Shown here: positions 26,261-35,170 of the stretch, piece after piece
Numbering within the stretch: the stretch's first letter is position 1
How the letters are laid out: the number at the start of each line of letters is the position of its first letter
DNA from: Paraburkholderia polaris
GTDB taxonomy: Bacteria > Pseudomonadota > Gammaproteobacteria > Burkholderiales > Burkholderiaceae
Length of the DNA: 64,000 nucleotides
Assembly: GCF_012927345.1 (NCBI RefSeq)
Contig: NZ_JABBGJ010000031.1
Coordinates: 1 to 64,000, forward strand
Direction: 5' to 3'
Made by a program: the position numbers and the translations under genes
The notes under the pieces: generated by a model
The model's input: the letters and a program-made list of their open reading frames with translations, nothing else
What the model was told of the DNA's origin: nothing
Databases searched by the model: none

Positions 26261-26863
26261 ATGGAAGCCCAACTGAATTCCCCGAATGAGACGTCAGCCG
26301 AGCCGACGTACCGCCAACTGAGTGTCTCGATCATCGCACCCGGCTGCTCGATCGAGGGCAATGTTATCGCTGAGAAAGGCCTTACGATCCTCGGACTCGT
26401 GACGGGCGATGTCTACAGTCAATCTGACCTTTTGCATATCGGCGACACCGGCCTTGTGCGTGGGAACATCGACGGTGAGAACGTGCTGCTCAGCGGCAAG
26501 GTGGTCGGCAACGTGCGCGCGCGCGGCAACCTTTCGATCAACGGGCACGTACGCGGCGATATCAGCTACGGCACGATTCGGCTCGGCGAGGATGCTGATC
26601 TTGATGGTTGCCGCATCCAGCGCATTCGTCCTGAGGACGGCCAAACGGTAGAAAAGTCCGCGCAGGACACCGCCTCAGGGGAACGGGAAGGTCCTTTGCC
26701 AACGGTGTTGGCAGCCCCTCCTGCCCGCGACCTCGCCAGTGTCACGCAGCTCTCGCGCATGCCGCCACAGGAAGCCGCTTTCCCCGCTAACGCAACCGGT
26801 CACCCGAACTACAGCGACAGCAACGCTGTCCGGCCACTCACTCGTATACCTTCCGTAGGCTGA
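26261..26863 (+). CDS. Bactofilin-family polymer-forming protein
   Basis: Predicted 200 residues from ATG 26261, which follows AAGGAG; the frame is open upstream but unrelated. The bactofilin beta-helix is clear at residues 20-120: IAPGCSIEGNVIAEKGLTILG, VTGDVYSQSDLLHIGDTGLVRG, NVLLSGKVVGNVRARGNLSI, HVRGDISYGTIRLGEDADLDG. These proteins form nucleotide-free filaments at the membrane. The C-terminal 80 residues are disordered Pro/Ala-rich. Presence on an element with a secretion operon is unusual; it may position a machinery or the DNA. Confidence 0.85.
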   Translation: MEAQLNSPNETSAEPTYRQLSVSIIAPGCSIEGNVIAEKGLTILGLVTGDVYSQSDLLHIGDTGLVRGNIDGENVLLSGKVVGNVRARGNLSINGHVRGDISYGTIRLGEDADLDGCRIQRIRPEDGQTVEKSAQDTASGEREGPLPTVLAAPPARDLASVTQLSRMPPQEAAFPANATGHPNYSDSNAVRPLTRIPSVG

Positions 26864-26883
26864 GTGTCTGTGGTTTGTCGGAT

Positions 26884-26965
26884 ACTTGTAACTAAGCCGG
26901 TGGAAAGACGACGGTTTGGTGTCGTCATTCTTCGTCTGGTCGTACATCCAGATTACCGACCCCCC
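26884..26965. repeat. 82-bp dispersed repeat, copy 1
   Basis: Aligned without gaps to 43982-44063, identical at about 67 of 82 positions by eye. Core: CGTCATTCTTCGT, then TGGTCGTACATC, then GATTACCGACCCCCC. On the minus strand both copies encode MYDQTKND followed by T, two changed residues and SSF. This copy follows the bactofilin gene. Nothing else between 26864 and 27162 looks coding. Confidence 0.7.
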
Positions 26966-27162
26966 TTCCGGGGCTTTGTGGCGATAGCGGTCTCGCGCAT
27001 CGCCGGACTGCTATTCCAAGCGGTCGAAAAGGCTGAGTGTGACTCGGCGGGAGCGTTGCTGCAACCCGCCCCGGCACCTTGACTCCGTGAGTTCACCGGC
27101 TGGCAGTGGATCCTTGAGTTCGCGCTGCACGTGGCAAATGGGTAGCCCGTCATTCATGCGCA

Positions 27163-27339
27163 TCAAAAGAGTCTTTTGATGACCCACACGCCCGCGATCA
27201 GCACAACAGCAATCAAAATCACCCCTGCCACGCTGTGGCCGCGCATGAGAGCGCCGACAGAATGGCTGGTCGCGCTGCGTACAACCGCTCCAGCGACCTG
27301 ATCGCCGATCGAGCTATGGGTAAGTGCGTGGATCAGCAT
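27163..27339 (-). CDS. Small membrane protein
   Basis: Predicted 58 residues from ATG 27339 (AGGTG upstream): a helical N-terminal half (HSSIGDQVAGAVVRSATSHS) and one span (SVAGVILIAVVLIAGVWVI) ending KRLF. It starts 5 bases after the stop of the membrane protein at 27345, so the two form an operon. Confidence 0.6.
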   Translation of the reverse strand: MLIHALTHSSIGDQVAGAVVRSATSHSVGALMRGHSVAGVILIAVVLIAGVWVIKRLF

Positions 27340-27344
27340 GTTTA

Positions 27345-28052
27345 TCACCTGTTCTCTCTTCTCGTTGCCGCGCGCCTTTGCAGACGTCGCATTGCTGTCG
27401 GGGCTCCGCATTCGCGCAGCGCCAAAAACGTGGTCGTGAACATCAGAGCAAGGCCACAAGCTGTCGCCATGCTCAGGTAAAGGTAGCTCAGGACAAAGAG
27501 GCGACTCTCGTTATCGGCCTGACCGGTATCTCTAAGATGCGGGGTCTTATCGCAGGGGATTGGCGCATTCCTGGCGAGCGGCCCGCTCGTGAGGTATGTC
27601 TTCATATCCAGCCACTCGATCGTCGGGGAGCGCAGCGAGTCTTGATACATCGCCAGCGATGCTTCGCCGCGCTGTGCTGGGTCCAGGCGGCATGCCCCGA
27701 GAAAGTTTATGTGCATCGACACCGCCTCGCCGATGAGGTTTAACCTGGAGACCATCTGCAGATTGGACGTCACGCCGTACTGGGCGAATAACGTCGGCGT
27801 CATACCGGCGAGAAGTAGCACGATCATTGTGAGACGGTGGAAGCGGGGGCGGTTCCCGACGCTGACTGCCGCGCCTGCCGTCGCGCCGACCGGCGCTGCA
27901 TCCGAACTGTCAATCGCCAGGCAGTCACGCACCAGGAAAACCGCTCCCACATAGATCACCAGCGGTAGCAGCGCCCACGCTATTGCTCCACCGTGATCCC
28001 CGATCACAAAGGCCAGCTTCGCAGTGGCAAGGGTTTCATTCAGACCAACCAT
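27345..28052 (-). CDS. Integral membrane protein, unknown function
   Basis: Predicted 235 residues. Hydrophobic segments at about 22-42 (GAIAWALLPLVIYVGAVFLV), 74-94 (LTMIVLLLAGMTPTLFAQYG) and 190-212 (LSYLYLSMATACGLALMFTT). The loop of about 95 residues between the last two has two Cys (GACRL and IPCDKTP) and probably faces the periplasm, where a disulfide could form. Downstream gene is the 58-residue membrane protein; upstream lies the P-loop ATPase. No family is recognised. Confidence 0.6.
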   Translation of the reverse strand: MVGLNETLATAKLAFVIGDHGGAIAWALLPLVIYVGAVFLVRDCLAIDSSDAAPVGATAGAAVSVGNRPRFHRLTMIVLLLAGMTPTLFAQYGVTSNLQMVSRLNLIGEAVSMHINFLGACRLDPAQRGEASLAMYQDSLRSPTIEWLDMKTYLTSGPLARNAPIPCDKTPHLRDTGQADNESRLFVLSYLYLSMATACGLALMFTTTFLALRECGAPTAMRRLQRRAATRRENR

Positions 28053-28095
28053 TTACACAACTCCTTGTCGGTTGCGGTGCATTCAAGCAGCTCCG

Positions 28096-28578
28096 TCAGG
28101 TTGCTTTGCTGATGCCGAGCCCGTGAGAATCGCGCGGCGCAGATCCCTTTGCCAACGCTCGCCGCCGCGCGTTCGGAGCGCAAATCTCAGGCACCTCAGC
28201 GTCGCTCAAGCGAAGCGCTACGTATTCAGCCGAAGCCTGGGAAGTCGCCTCAGATGTTACAAAGACCTTCGCGCCAGTGTTTTCGAGCGCGGTCGAGAAC
28301 AAAGCTAACTGCTCGTCGCTATAGCCGACATTGCGGAGATTCGGAACGGCGTGCCGTTCGCACCAGACCGCTGCCGCCGTGACGATCGCCTTTGCGCCTG
28401 GAAGGTAGTGGATGTGGTCAATCACGACGCCGCCACGTGAGCCAGTCTTCGGGTCAGCCCAAGTCTTTGCACCCTCGATGAACGGATCGATGACAGTCAT
28501 CTTGCGCTGCCCTGCCAATCTTGAAAGAAGCGTGGTTTTTCCGACGCCAGTTGCGCCTGCAACCAGAATTGTCTGCAT
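28096..28578 (-). CDS. Small P-loop ATPase
   Basis: Predicted 160 residues from ATG 28578. MQTILVAGATGVGKTTLLSRL is a clear Walker A at the very N-terminus, and GGVVIDHIHYLPGA at about 50 is a candidate Walker B with Asp. A later strand AKVFVTSEATSQ fits sensor 1. The size and compactness resemble VirB4/FtsK-type or Zot-like miniature ATPases of mobile elements, but no family can be fixed. Neighbours are a helicase gene upstream and two membrane-protein genes downstream. Confidence 0.65.
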   Translation of the reverse strand: MQTILVAGATGVGKTTLLSRLAGQRKMTVIDPFIEGAKTWADPKTGSRGGVVIDHIHYLPGAKAIVTAAAVWCERHAVPNLRNVGYSDEQLALFSTALENTGAKVFVTSEATSQASAEYVALRLSDAEVPEICAPNARRRALAKGSAPRDSHGLGISKAT

Positions 28579-28692
28579 GTCTTGCCCCGTCTGCAAAAAA
28601 TTGTGCGTCCGGCGACCCGCCGGCTGGGTACGCGTACCGCGGCAGAAACGCTTCCTGTTCAGCCACCCTAAGAACTACGGTGTTTCTGTGTT

Positions 28693-28716
28693 GTCCTCAC
28701 CTCGTTCAGTGAGGAC
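28693..28716 (-). terminator. Hairpin between the helicase and the P-loop gene
   Basis: GTCCTCAC and GTGAGGAC form a perfect 8-bp stem with an 8-nt loop, 15 bases after the helicase stop. No T-run, so weak as an intrinsic terminator. Confidence 0.4.
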
Positions 28717-28730
28717 GCGCCAAAGTGCCC

Positions 28731-30461
28731 TTAGACGGGTTCAAGCGCGGAGGTTTCGATATTGGCTTCCTGTACGAAGCGCGACGAGACCCCTTTCTTT
28801 GTCGACGTAATCACCAATGCCTCCCGCGCGCGAGTCATCCCGACGTAGAAGAGTCGGCGCTCTTCGGAGATGGAGCTTTTCTCGTCGGGACAGACGCCCT
28901 CTTCCGCGCGGATGATCCACACGTTGTCCCATTCGAGGCCTTTCGAACTGTGCATTGTCGTCAGCACGAGGGCATCGGGTGTCGGCTCGTTGTTGTCCTG
29001 CCGCAGAAAGTTGATGCGGTCGGAGAACGATCCCTTCAGCCTGGAAAGGACATCGTGCGTTGTCCGGACCGCGCGGGAAGCCTGATCGTTCCTGCACGCC
29101 CCTAACATCCACTCAACCGCACCGTGCAATACGAGGTCGAGACAATTCCGCTTGTAGAGCTCTTTCCACTCGCCCAGTCGTTTCATGAACGCCCGGTATG
29201 ACGTGGCAGTGTCCTCAGGAATACCGAGCGCAACGAGTTCTGCCTTCGACCGCGTCTTGAAAACTGGCCCCATCTCGTCATGCAGGATCGTGAGAACCTG
29301 AGTACTCATCCCGCCGAAGCCGAGCACGGACTCCAGACCGGAAGTCTTTGAACCCTGAATATTTTCCAGAAGCGTGCATAACCAGGCGCTTTCGGCTCGC
29401 TCAAGGATGGATTTTCCTGATGCACGGAAGTACTTGATGCCGTTGGATCGCACGACGCTTTCGACAGCGTCAAGGTGGCGATTTGTCCGTGCGAGGATGG
29501 CACAGGTCTGATTACCTTCCAGACGCGGCATGAGGAAGTTGGCCGCAGCCGTCGCCTCCTCGTATTCATCGTCACAGCGGTACACGATCACCTTGCCGCC
29601 AGTGCCCTTTTCTGCGACCAGCACCTTCTCGATGCGATCCTCGTTCTTCCTGATGAGCCGATCAGCGGCCGCAAGGATCTCGGCGCGGCACCGATAGTTG
29701 CTGCCGAGGACGATCCGTTTGGCGCGGAGTTCATCCGAGAAATTGTCCATCCCACGGTAGCCGAGCGCCGCCCGAAACCCGTAGATGCTCTGATCGTCGT
29801 CTCCAACGACGGTCACGATCGCGCCGGCCCTGGCGTGCGCCATGACCCACTTGTATTGAACGAGGTCGGTATCCTGAAATTCGTCGACGAGGAGATGCGA
29901 GAACGGGTACGGTTCGATCGTGCCCGCATCCATACCTTCAACCGCGAGACTGATCATGTCCTGAAAATCGATCTCGCCATTGCGCTGGAGCGCTGCCTGA
30001 TATGCCTCGTAGATGATCGTCTCGGGTTGGCCGGGCACCGTTCGCCCAAAGTCGTTCTTGATCTTCTCGATGGCCTGAATCGCCTCTTCAACCTTCAGAT
30101 CGCTGCCGGTGTCAAAGACGACCCGCTGCACGATCCCGAAACGGTCGCCATCCATGGCAACGTTCAATTTCTTTCCGCCAGCCTTCTTAGTCAACTGCTT
30201 ATAGGCAAGCGAGTGAAAAGTGCTCCCAATCAGCCGCTTCTTCGCTCCCTCTCCGGCCAGTTCAAGAATGCGCTCGCGCAGTTCTTCAGCGGCATCCTTC
30301 GAAAAAGTTACGGCGCCAACGACAAGCTGCGGTTCCTGCAATAGAACCGCGGCTTTCGTGGCGATGGTCTTCGTCTTGCCCGCTCCCGGACAAGCAACAG
30401 CCAGGCACGGGGTGCGTGTTTCCACCACCTCCAGCTGCCGCCGATTAAGACCGTCGAGCAT
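28731..30461 (-). CDS. UvrD/Rep-family SF1A DNA helicase
   Basis: Predicted 576 residues with all helicase motifs: Q-motif LNRRQLEVVE at 4, motif I ACPGAGKTKTIATKA at about 23, Ia VVGAVTFSKDAAEEL, motif II HLLVDEFQDTDLVQ at about 188, motif III VVGDDDQSIYGFRAALGYRG at about 216, motif IV VLGSNYRCRAEIL, motif V TTMHSSKGLEWDNVWII at about 514 and motif VI FYVGMTRAREALVI at about 550. It should unwind DNA 3' to 5' with ATP. The length is somewhat below UvrD (720). It starts 5 bases after the upstream gene and is probably co-transcribed with it. A frameshifted relative lies at 15208. Confidence 0.92.
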   Translation of the reverse strand: MLDGLNRRQLEVVETRTPCLAVACPGAGKTKTIATKAAVLLQEPQLVVGAVTFSKDAAEELRERILELAGEGAKKRLIGSTFHSLAYKQLTKKAGGKKLNVAMDGDRFGIVQRVVFDTGSDLKVEEAIQAIEKIKNDFGRTVPGQPETIIYEAYQAALQRNGEIDFQDMISLAVEGMDAGTIEPYPFSHLLVDEFQDTDLVQYKWVMAHARAGAIVTVVGDDDQSIYGFRAALGYRGMDNFSDELRAKRIVLGSNYRCRAEILAAADRLIRKNEDRIEKVLVAEKGTGGKVIVYRCDDEYEEATAAANFLMPRLEGNQTCAILARTNRHLDAVESVVRSNGIKYFRASGKSILERAESAWLCTLLENIQGSKTSGLESVLGFGGMSTQVLTILHDEMGPVFKTRSKAELVALGIPEDTATSYRAFMKRLGEWKELYKRNCLDLVLHGAVEWMLGACRNDQASRAVRTTHDVLSRLKGSFSDRINFLRQDNNEPTPDALVLTTMHSSKGLEWDNVWIIRAEEGVCPDEKSSISEERRLFYVGMTRAREALVITSTKKGVSSRFVQEANIETSALEPV

Positions 30462-30466
30462 ACGGA

Positions 30467-31399
30467 TCAGCTGCGGCTGTAGATGGTCATCATCAGCTTG
30501 CGGTGGGTGTTGAGCCCACGCACGCCAACCGGGCGCAGCTTGTTGGAGAAGCGACTGACTTCGTCGTCCATGTCGCTCTGGTCCTTCAGACGGTTGAAAA
30601 CCTGCCAGTCGAGGAGGTTCATCACCTTGTCGAACTCAATGATTGTCTGCAACAGATCGTACGAGTACGGAGTGAACGCTTCGACATCGATTACCAGCGA
30701 CGGGCGCGTAACCGCCGGGCTGAGCGGCTTGCGGTTGCTCTCGATGATCATTTCGGTGCCCGTACGGCAGACCGCCTCCGCGAGATCCCTTTGCTCGCCC
30801 ACGTACTTGGCGAGGCTCTTTTGCTGATCTTCGAACCACGCCTGGATCTTGTCTGAGTTTTTCTTGGTCTCGAACGTGTCGCGACCAAACCGACCGATGT
30901 TGACCGACATGCGGTTCAGGAAAGCCCACCACGTTAAAAGGACCGGCGTCAGACGGCCGTGATTCAGCGTCACCGTCTCCTGGACCACCGGAGCACCGGG
31001 CACCTGTTGTTCAAGCAGGCGCCGACCTGTGTCCTTCAGGCGGTTGTTGATTGCTTTCTTCTCGTCGCGCGTCATGTCCTGATAGCGCCGACGCTCATGC
31101 TCGACCTGCTCAATCTGTTCGGCTGCTTCGTCTGCAGTCAGCAGACCTTGCTCCCGCATAGCATCCGCCGTCTTCGACATATGGTCGAGTTCGGCCGTCA
31201 CCGACCTGTCGTCGGCGTCGTCTAGCGTGGCTCCCCCGTCCGCCCCGCCCTGGCCATCACCGGCACCGGCGAGATCAGCCACGGTCCCATCGGTGACGGT
31301 AAGAACAGGGATGCTCATATCGACGATCGTGTGACCAGGTTCGGTCAGACCATGAACGTTGTGTTCGGAACCCAGTACCTCAGCACTTTCAGTTGTCAT
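30467..31399 (-). CDS. Hypothetical protein, possibly DUF1845/AcaB-like
   Basis: Predicted 310 residues from ATG 31399, which follows AGGGG. The first 90 residues are acidic and Gly-rich; the central part is a charged helix (QIEQVEHERRRYQDMTRDEKK), then VLLTWWAFLNRMSVNIGRFG and the C-terminal PYSYDLLQTIIEFDKVMNLLDW and DDEVSRFSNKLRPVGVRGL. The last block is the pattern I link to DUF1845 (AcaB-like) proteins of conjugative elements, which include transcription activators. It begins the operon with the UvrD-type helicase. Assignment is tentative. Confidence 0.5.
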   Translation of the reverse strand: MTTESAEVLGSEHNVHGLTEPGHTIVDMSIPVLTVTDGTVADLAGAGDGQGGADGGATLDDADDRSVTAELDHMSKTADAMREQGLLTADEAAEQIEQVEHERRRYQDMTRDEKKAINNRLKDTGRRLLEQQVPGAPVVQETVTLNHGRLTPVLLTWWAFLNRMSVNIGRFGRDTFETKKNSDKIQAWFEDQQKSLAKYVGEQRDLAEAVCRTGTEMIIESNRKPLSPAVTRPSLVIDVEAFTPYSYDLLQTIIEFDKVMNLLDWQVFNRLKDQSDMDDEVSRFSNKLRPVGVRGLNTHRKLMMTIYSRS

Positions 31400-31613
31400 A
31401 TTCACCCCTGTTTGTCAATGTTCCGCGCCCCACGCGCGGTATTGACCATTTTTACAAGATGGGATGTGTGTGACAGTCGGAAACAGCGGTGAATTTAGAT
31501 GGCTTTCGCTCGATATGCCACTTTCCCGGCAAGCTTGACTATCATGGCACTCGTGTATGCTGGTTTTACGTACCCAACAAACCGCCGCTCAGGCGGGAGG
31601 AGAAAAGAAAACC

Positions 31614-31931
31614 ATGAGCACCTTCGTTGAAAGGATCTTCCCGCCGTGGAAAAGGATTCCAAGACTCCTGAAGTATCCGATCGCCCTGTTCGCGGCCTTC
31701 TGCACGTTGAGGCTGTCGAACCTCCTGCTCAACCACGGATACGGCATTGGCCTGGCCGTCGAATTTTTGGCGATCTATCTGCTGTTCTGGGGTGTTGGCT
31801 TTATTTCTCTGCTCGTCGGGATCCGCAGGTTCAACAGGAGGCTGATCTGGGGCAAAGAAAAACCCACCCTGCGTAGATGGTATTGGCGCCACTACTGGCT
31901 TGGCACGTTTGACGACCGGAAGGACGACTAG
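31614..31931 (+). CDS. Small integral membrane protein
   Basis: Predicted 105 residues from ATG 31614, preceded by GGGAGGAG that sits next to a small CCGCC-GCTCA-GGCGG hairpin. Two membrane spans at about 19-37 (KYPIALFAAFCTLRLSNLL) and 45-67 (IGLAVEFLAIYLLFWGVGFISLL), then a basic Trp-rich tail (RRWYWRHYWLGTFDD). Convergent with the conjugation operon. Function unknown. Confidence 0.6.
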   Translation: MSTFVERIFPPWKRIPRLLKYPIALFAAFCTLRLSNLLLNHGYGIGLAVEFLAIYLLFWGVGFISLLVGIRRFNRRLIWGKEKPTLRRWYWRHYWLGTFDDRKDD

Positions 31932-31965
31932 CAGGCATGGGGCAGGCGGCGAAACGCCGGCCTGC

Positions 31966-32568
31966 TCACTGATAAGACGCGGCAGCGCGCCAGACGAGAA
32001 AGACAAGGAGGGCCGAGACGCCAATCCAGAACGGCGCGAGAATCGGCATGGGGATCATCAGGACCGAGAACACGACCCCGAGCACGAGCAGGATGCCGTG
32101 CGCGGCCACGTGGAAGTGCAGTGGCCGCACCACGCCGCCCGCCGCCGCATTCACCTTGCGCTTGCATCCCCCGTCGATGAAAGATGCGATGCACAGCAGG
32201 ATCGTGCCCAGGAGCCACACTCTCATTACCGAGGCACGGTAGGTCATCCGGTAGATGAGATACCAGAAGTTGTGCGCCCACCGTCGCGCAAACTCATTAC
32301 CAACCGCATCGCCCAGATCATTATGGTTTGACTGGTCCATCGTAGCTCGCACTGCGCCTGTGTCGACAAACCACGTTTTGAAATCGGTATTCGCCCGCTC
32401 TATCGCATCGTCCGCCCGATCTTGTCCCAGTAGAGCCGAGACCGAATCGGTCTCCGCCGGATAGACCTCGAACAGTTGTTCGTTGTCCAGCAGCGGCATC
32501 AGAAAAAGCGCCAGCAACGGCGCAATGAAGAACCACCAGCGGATATGCGATATGAATCGGCTAGACAT
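31966..32568 (-). CDS. DUF4400-type conjugative element membrane protein
   Basis: Predicted 200 residues with spans at about 10-26, 112-130 and 147-190 in pairs (WWFFIAPLLALFLMPL, VWLLGTILLCIASF, AAHGILLVLGVVFSVLMIP, ILAPFWIGVSALLVFL). The soluble loop contains RRWAHNFWYLIYRMTYRASVMR, a pattern of the DUF4400 / integrating-conjugative-element membrane family that sits beside traD in SXT-like elements. It is the last gene of the conjugation operon and overlaps its predecessor by 8 bases. Confidence 0.7.
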   Translation of the reverse strand: MSSRFISHIRWWFFIAPLLALFLMPLLDNEQLFEVYPAETDSVSALLGQDRADDAIERANTDFKTWFVDTGAVRATMDQSNHNDLGDAVGNEFARRWAHNFWYLIYRMTYRASVMRVWLLGTILLCIASFIDGGCKRKVNAAAGGVVRPLHFHVAAHGILLVLGVVFSVLMIPMPILAPFWIGVSALLVFLVWRAAASYQ

Positions 32569-32821
32569 GGACGTGAAGCGCGAATTGCCCGATCAGATAG
32601 AACGCAAAGAGCAGAATGCCGAAAGCGCCTATCCCGCTCTGGATCGGGTAGTGCCGAATCACAAAGGCAAGCGCGTATGCGCGCGCCTCCTTGCCTTTGG
32701 TGAACTCCGCCGGGATCGCATCCTTGACCGAATCCGCTTCACCGGCAGACAGCCATGCGCGGAGGGCCTGCTGCTGGTCAATGCGCGAGAGCTTCGCGAT
32801 TACTGTGACGATGGCTGCCAT
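32561..32821 (-). CDS. Small membrane protein of the conjugation operon
   Basis: Predicted 86 residues from ATG 32821, which lies inside the 3' end of the preceding gene (44-base overlap). A helical N-terminal part (DQQQALRAWLSAGEADSVKD) and one span (YPIQSGIGAFGILLFAFYLIG) ending HVHV. The position between TraD and DUF4400 is commonly taken by small accessory genes in SXT-type operons. No function known. Confidence 0.55.
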   Translation of the reverse strand: MAAIVTVIAKLSRIDQQQALRAWLSAGEADSVKDAIPAEFTKGKEARAYALAFVIRHYPIQSGIGAFGILLFAFYLIGQFALHVHV

Positions 32822-33296
32822 CGAAGTCCTCGAGGAATTGGCGGAACAGTTCACCCGGAAGCGTGCGGGCCGCTAGTTGGAATGCTGCCGAATGCTGCGT
32901 GATCTCGTCGGGACAACGCTCTGCAATCGTGCCTATCTCCATCGTTTGGTACTTACTCTCGAACTGGGTGACCGACTCGATCATCGGCAACCAGACGAAG
33001 TACTTCTCACCCTGTTTCGCGACATGACGCCGTCGGTACAGCCGATCAGCGTACTCGAAGAGTCCGTGTAGAAAGGCAAGCTCGGGGTTGCACTCCTTGC
33101 GCGCGCTTTTGTAGCCCTCAACGGCGCGCGTAAGCAGCTCCTTGATAAGCGGATCCTTCTCGCCCTGAAAGCGCAGGCCAATGAAATCGGCGACGCGCCC
33201 ACAGGCCAACTCGAGCTGCGGCGCCACAACGAAGATCTGGCCCAGTCTGCCAGCCATCTTGTGTTCCCGTACGGCGGTTTTTAGGAGTTCACTCAC
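32778..33296 (-). CDS. Hypothetical protein of the conjugation operon
   Basis: Predicted 172 residues, soluble and mainly helical (VREHKMAGRLGQIFVVAPQLE, DPLIKELLTRAVEGYKSAR, ECNPELAFLHGLFEYADRLYR). It starts 5 bases after the TraD stop codon, so co-translation is likely. It may be the equivalent of the small genes next to traD in other MobH-type elements, but no motif identifies it. Confidence 0.55.
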   Translation of the reverse strand: MSELLKTAVREHKMAGRLGQIFVVAPQLELACGRVADFIGLRFQGEKDPLIKELLTRAVEGYKSARKECNPELAFLHGLFEYADRLYRRRHVAKQGEKYFVWLPMIESVTQFESKYQTMEIGTIAERCPDEITQHSAAFQLAARTLPGELFRQFLEDFDGSHRHSNREALAH

Positions 33297-33301
33297 GGCG
33301 A

Positions 33302-35170
33302 TTAATTTGAAAGGATTGGAATGCGGCCTTGGTAGACGGCGGCGCCCGAAACCCGCATGAAATATTGCAGGTTGGGCAAGCCGTGAATCAAGCGCGTCGG
33401 AATAAGAGGGGCCTTCTCCAGTTGCAAGGATCTCGAAATTGAGCCCTGGAATTCTCCAATATGCGACTCGGTACCGGTACTCGTGCTGCTGTTGATGACC
33501 AGATTGCGTATGGCCGTTTCTCCGACTTTGTCAGAAAACCACTTTGCCGTATCGCTGTCTTCCAATCTTAGGATGATCTGGTTGTTCAAATTCCCCAAAA
33601 CCTGCAACATTTTCGACTCGTTTCCAAGTCTTGCCGTCAGATCGGACCGGGTCTGGAAGGCAACGAACGCTTTGAAGCCGGCGCCGCGCCCCTTGTTGAG
33701 CACCTGGATTACCTGCTCGTTGATAGCTTCCGCGATTTCATCAATGATCAGAACGACGCTCGGGTCCGTTTCGTAGAAGTTGTACACGGCACCACACACA
33801 GCCGAGACATCGGCGAGCATCATCGACGCGATGGCCTGCTCCACGATATTGTTCGACAGCGAATCGAGGCCCATGTACAGGACGGCCTTTTGCTTGATGA
33901 CCTTGTCGATGTCCCATATCTCCCGCTCGTCGGAGAAATCGTCGGCCTTCGGGGCCAGCATCAGACCGGTTTCGCCCGTCGCCAGCATCTGCAACAACGG
34001 AAGCGCGGACGCGATGATCCGCATGTAGTGCTCCTTGTCGTGCGAGTGCGTAGCGATCAGCCCCTCCAGTGCCTCGTGCCTGTTGCCCTCATTGCCAAAG
34101 CGGGCCTTGTAGAGCTCGACCATGCCGTCCACACGACTCGCGCCCTTTTGCGCGAGCCTCTGCATACTGCTTGCCAGCTCTTCCTCCCAGCTCTCGAACC
34201 CTTGCTCCCGGAAGAACCTGATAAGTGCGCGCTCGAGCAGGTTGGCCACACCAGACTGCGCGTAGTTCAGGATTGATCGCAAGTTCGGTTTGTCCTCGAC
34301 GTACAGTTCGCCTTTGACCGCACGGTCGATGAACAGGTATGCAAAATCCCGGAAAGGCCCCTCTTCCATCAACTGGGCAATGCGGTTCGGAATTTCCGAG
34401 GGCTGCGACCAGTTCTCAATAGGATTGAGGCGGATCGACAGCGAAGGCTTCGACTGGTTGAAGTAAAGGAACTTCCGGCCCGCCCGAGCGCACTCCTTCT
34501 CCACCCGGCGCTTCCAGTCGTCATCATTCTTCGGGTCGATGATGATCAGTACATCGTCCGGGGTATGGATCACCTGCGTGGAAATCACTTCGTAGGTGCG
34601 GGTCTTGCCGGAACCGGTGGTGCCGGCGACAACGGTGTGGCCGCCCAATGCCTTGTAGTGAAACGGCACGTTGACCTTCTTCTTCTCCATGCCGTGAATC
34701 CAGGATGATCCTTGCGGCATGAGGTCGAGCTTGCTATTAGGCGGAGCAAATAGCTCTTCGAGTTTCGCCTCAATCTTGCGGCCGGTTGGCGTCTTGTTAA
34801 GCCACCTCGGCAAGCCGGGGATGTCTGTGGTCGGCATGCGGAGAATGTCGTGCGCAATCTGACAATGCTTCTGTGTCCATTCAAAACCGATCCCGAGGTA
34901 CATCGACTGGGACTCTTCGCGCATCTTTTTCTGAATTTCGAGCAGTTCCGCGACCTCTAGCGTGGTCAGCCACTTCGTGGAAATCGCCATGCGGAAGTTC
35001 AACGCAGACCAGACCTGCGTGGCGCGCAACAGGAACATCACCATCGCCAGCAGCGCGAAAACCCATCCGAGTGGCATCCCACTGAACGGAACGATGAGCA
35101 TCGCGGCAAACCAGCCGATCATCGGTGTGGACTCGTAAACCGGGCGGAAGTGATTGATGTAAGGGATCAT
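33302..35170 (-). CDS. traD: TraD-type conjugative coupling ATPase (VirD4 family)
   Basis: Predicted 622 residues. N-terminal membrane spans at about 17-50 (MIGWFAAMLIVPFSGM... FALLAMVMFLL). Walker A VVAGTTGSGKTRTYEV at about 182, then DVLIIIDPKNDDDW, and Walker B SVVLIIDEIAEAINEQV at about 460, followed by GRGAGFKAFVAFQTRSDL. Text between (FRDFAYLFIDRAVKGEL..., SSMQRLAQKGASRV) fits the SXT/TOL-type TraD subfamily. It pumps or presents relaxase-bound DNA to the secretion channel at the inner membrane. The start overlaps the TraI_2 gene by 4 bases (ATGA). Symbol given by family. Confidence 0.9.
   Translation of the reverse strand: MIPYINHFRPVYESTPMIGWFAAMLIVPFSGMPLGWVFALLAMVMFLLRATQVWSALNFRMAISTKWLTTLEVAELLEIQKKMREESQSMYLGIGFEWTQKHCQIAHDILRMPTTDIPGLPRWLNKTPTGRKIEAKLEELFAPPNSKLDLMPQGSSWIHGMEKKKVNVPFHYKALGGHTVVAGTTGSGKTRTYEVISTQVIHTPDDVLIIIDPKNDDDWKRRVEKECARAGRKFLYFNQSKPSLSIRLNPIENWSQPSEIPNRIAQLMEEGPFRDFAYLFIDRAVKGELYVEDKPNLRSILNYAQSGVANLLERALIRFFREQGFESWEEELASSMQRLAQKGASRVDGMVELYKARFGNEGNRHEALEGLIATHSHDKEHYMRIIASALPLLQMLATGETGLMLAPKADDFSDEREIWDIDKVIKQKAVLYMGLDSLSNNIVEQAIASMMLADVSAVCGAVYNFYETDPSVVLIIDEIAEAINEQVIQVLNKGRGAGFKAFVAFQTRSDLTARLGNESKMLQVLGNLNNQIILRLEDSDTAKWFSDKVGETAIRNLVINSSTSTGTESHIGEFQGSISRSLQLEKAPLIPTRLIHGLPNLQYFMRVSGAAVYQGRIPILSN

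Noticed and set aside
26864..27082. 72-residue plus-strand frame after the bactofilin gene
   Set aside because: It mostly covers repeat copy 1 in the frame opposite to the better conserved one and has no ribosome binding site of its own.
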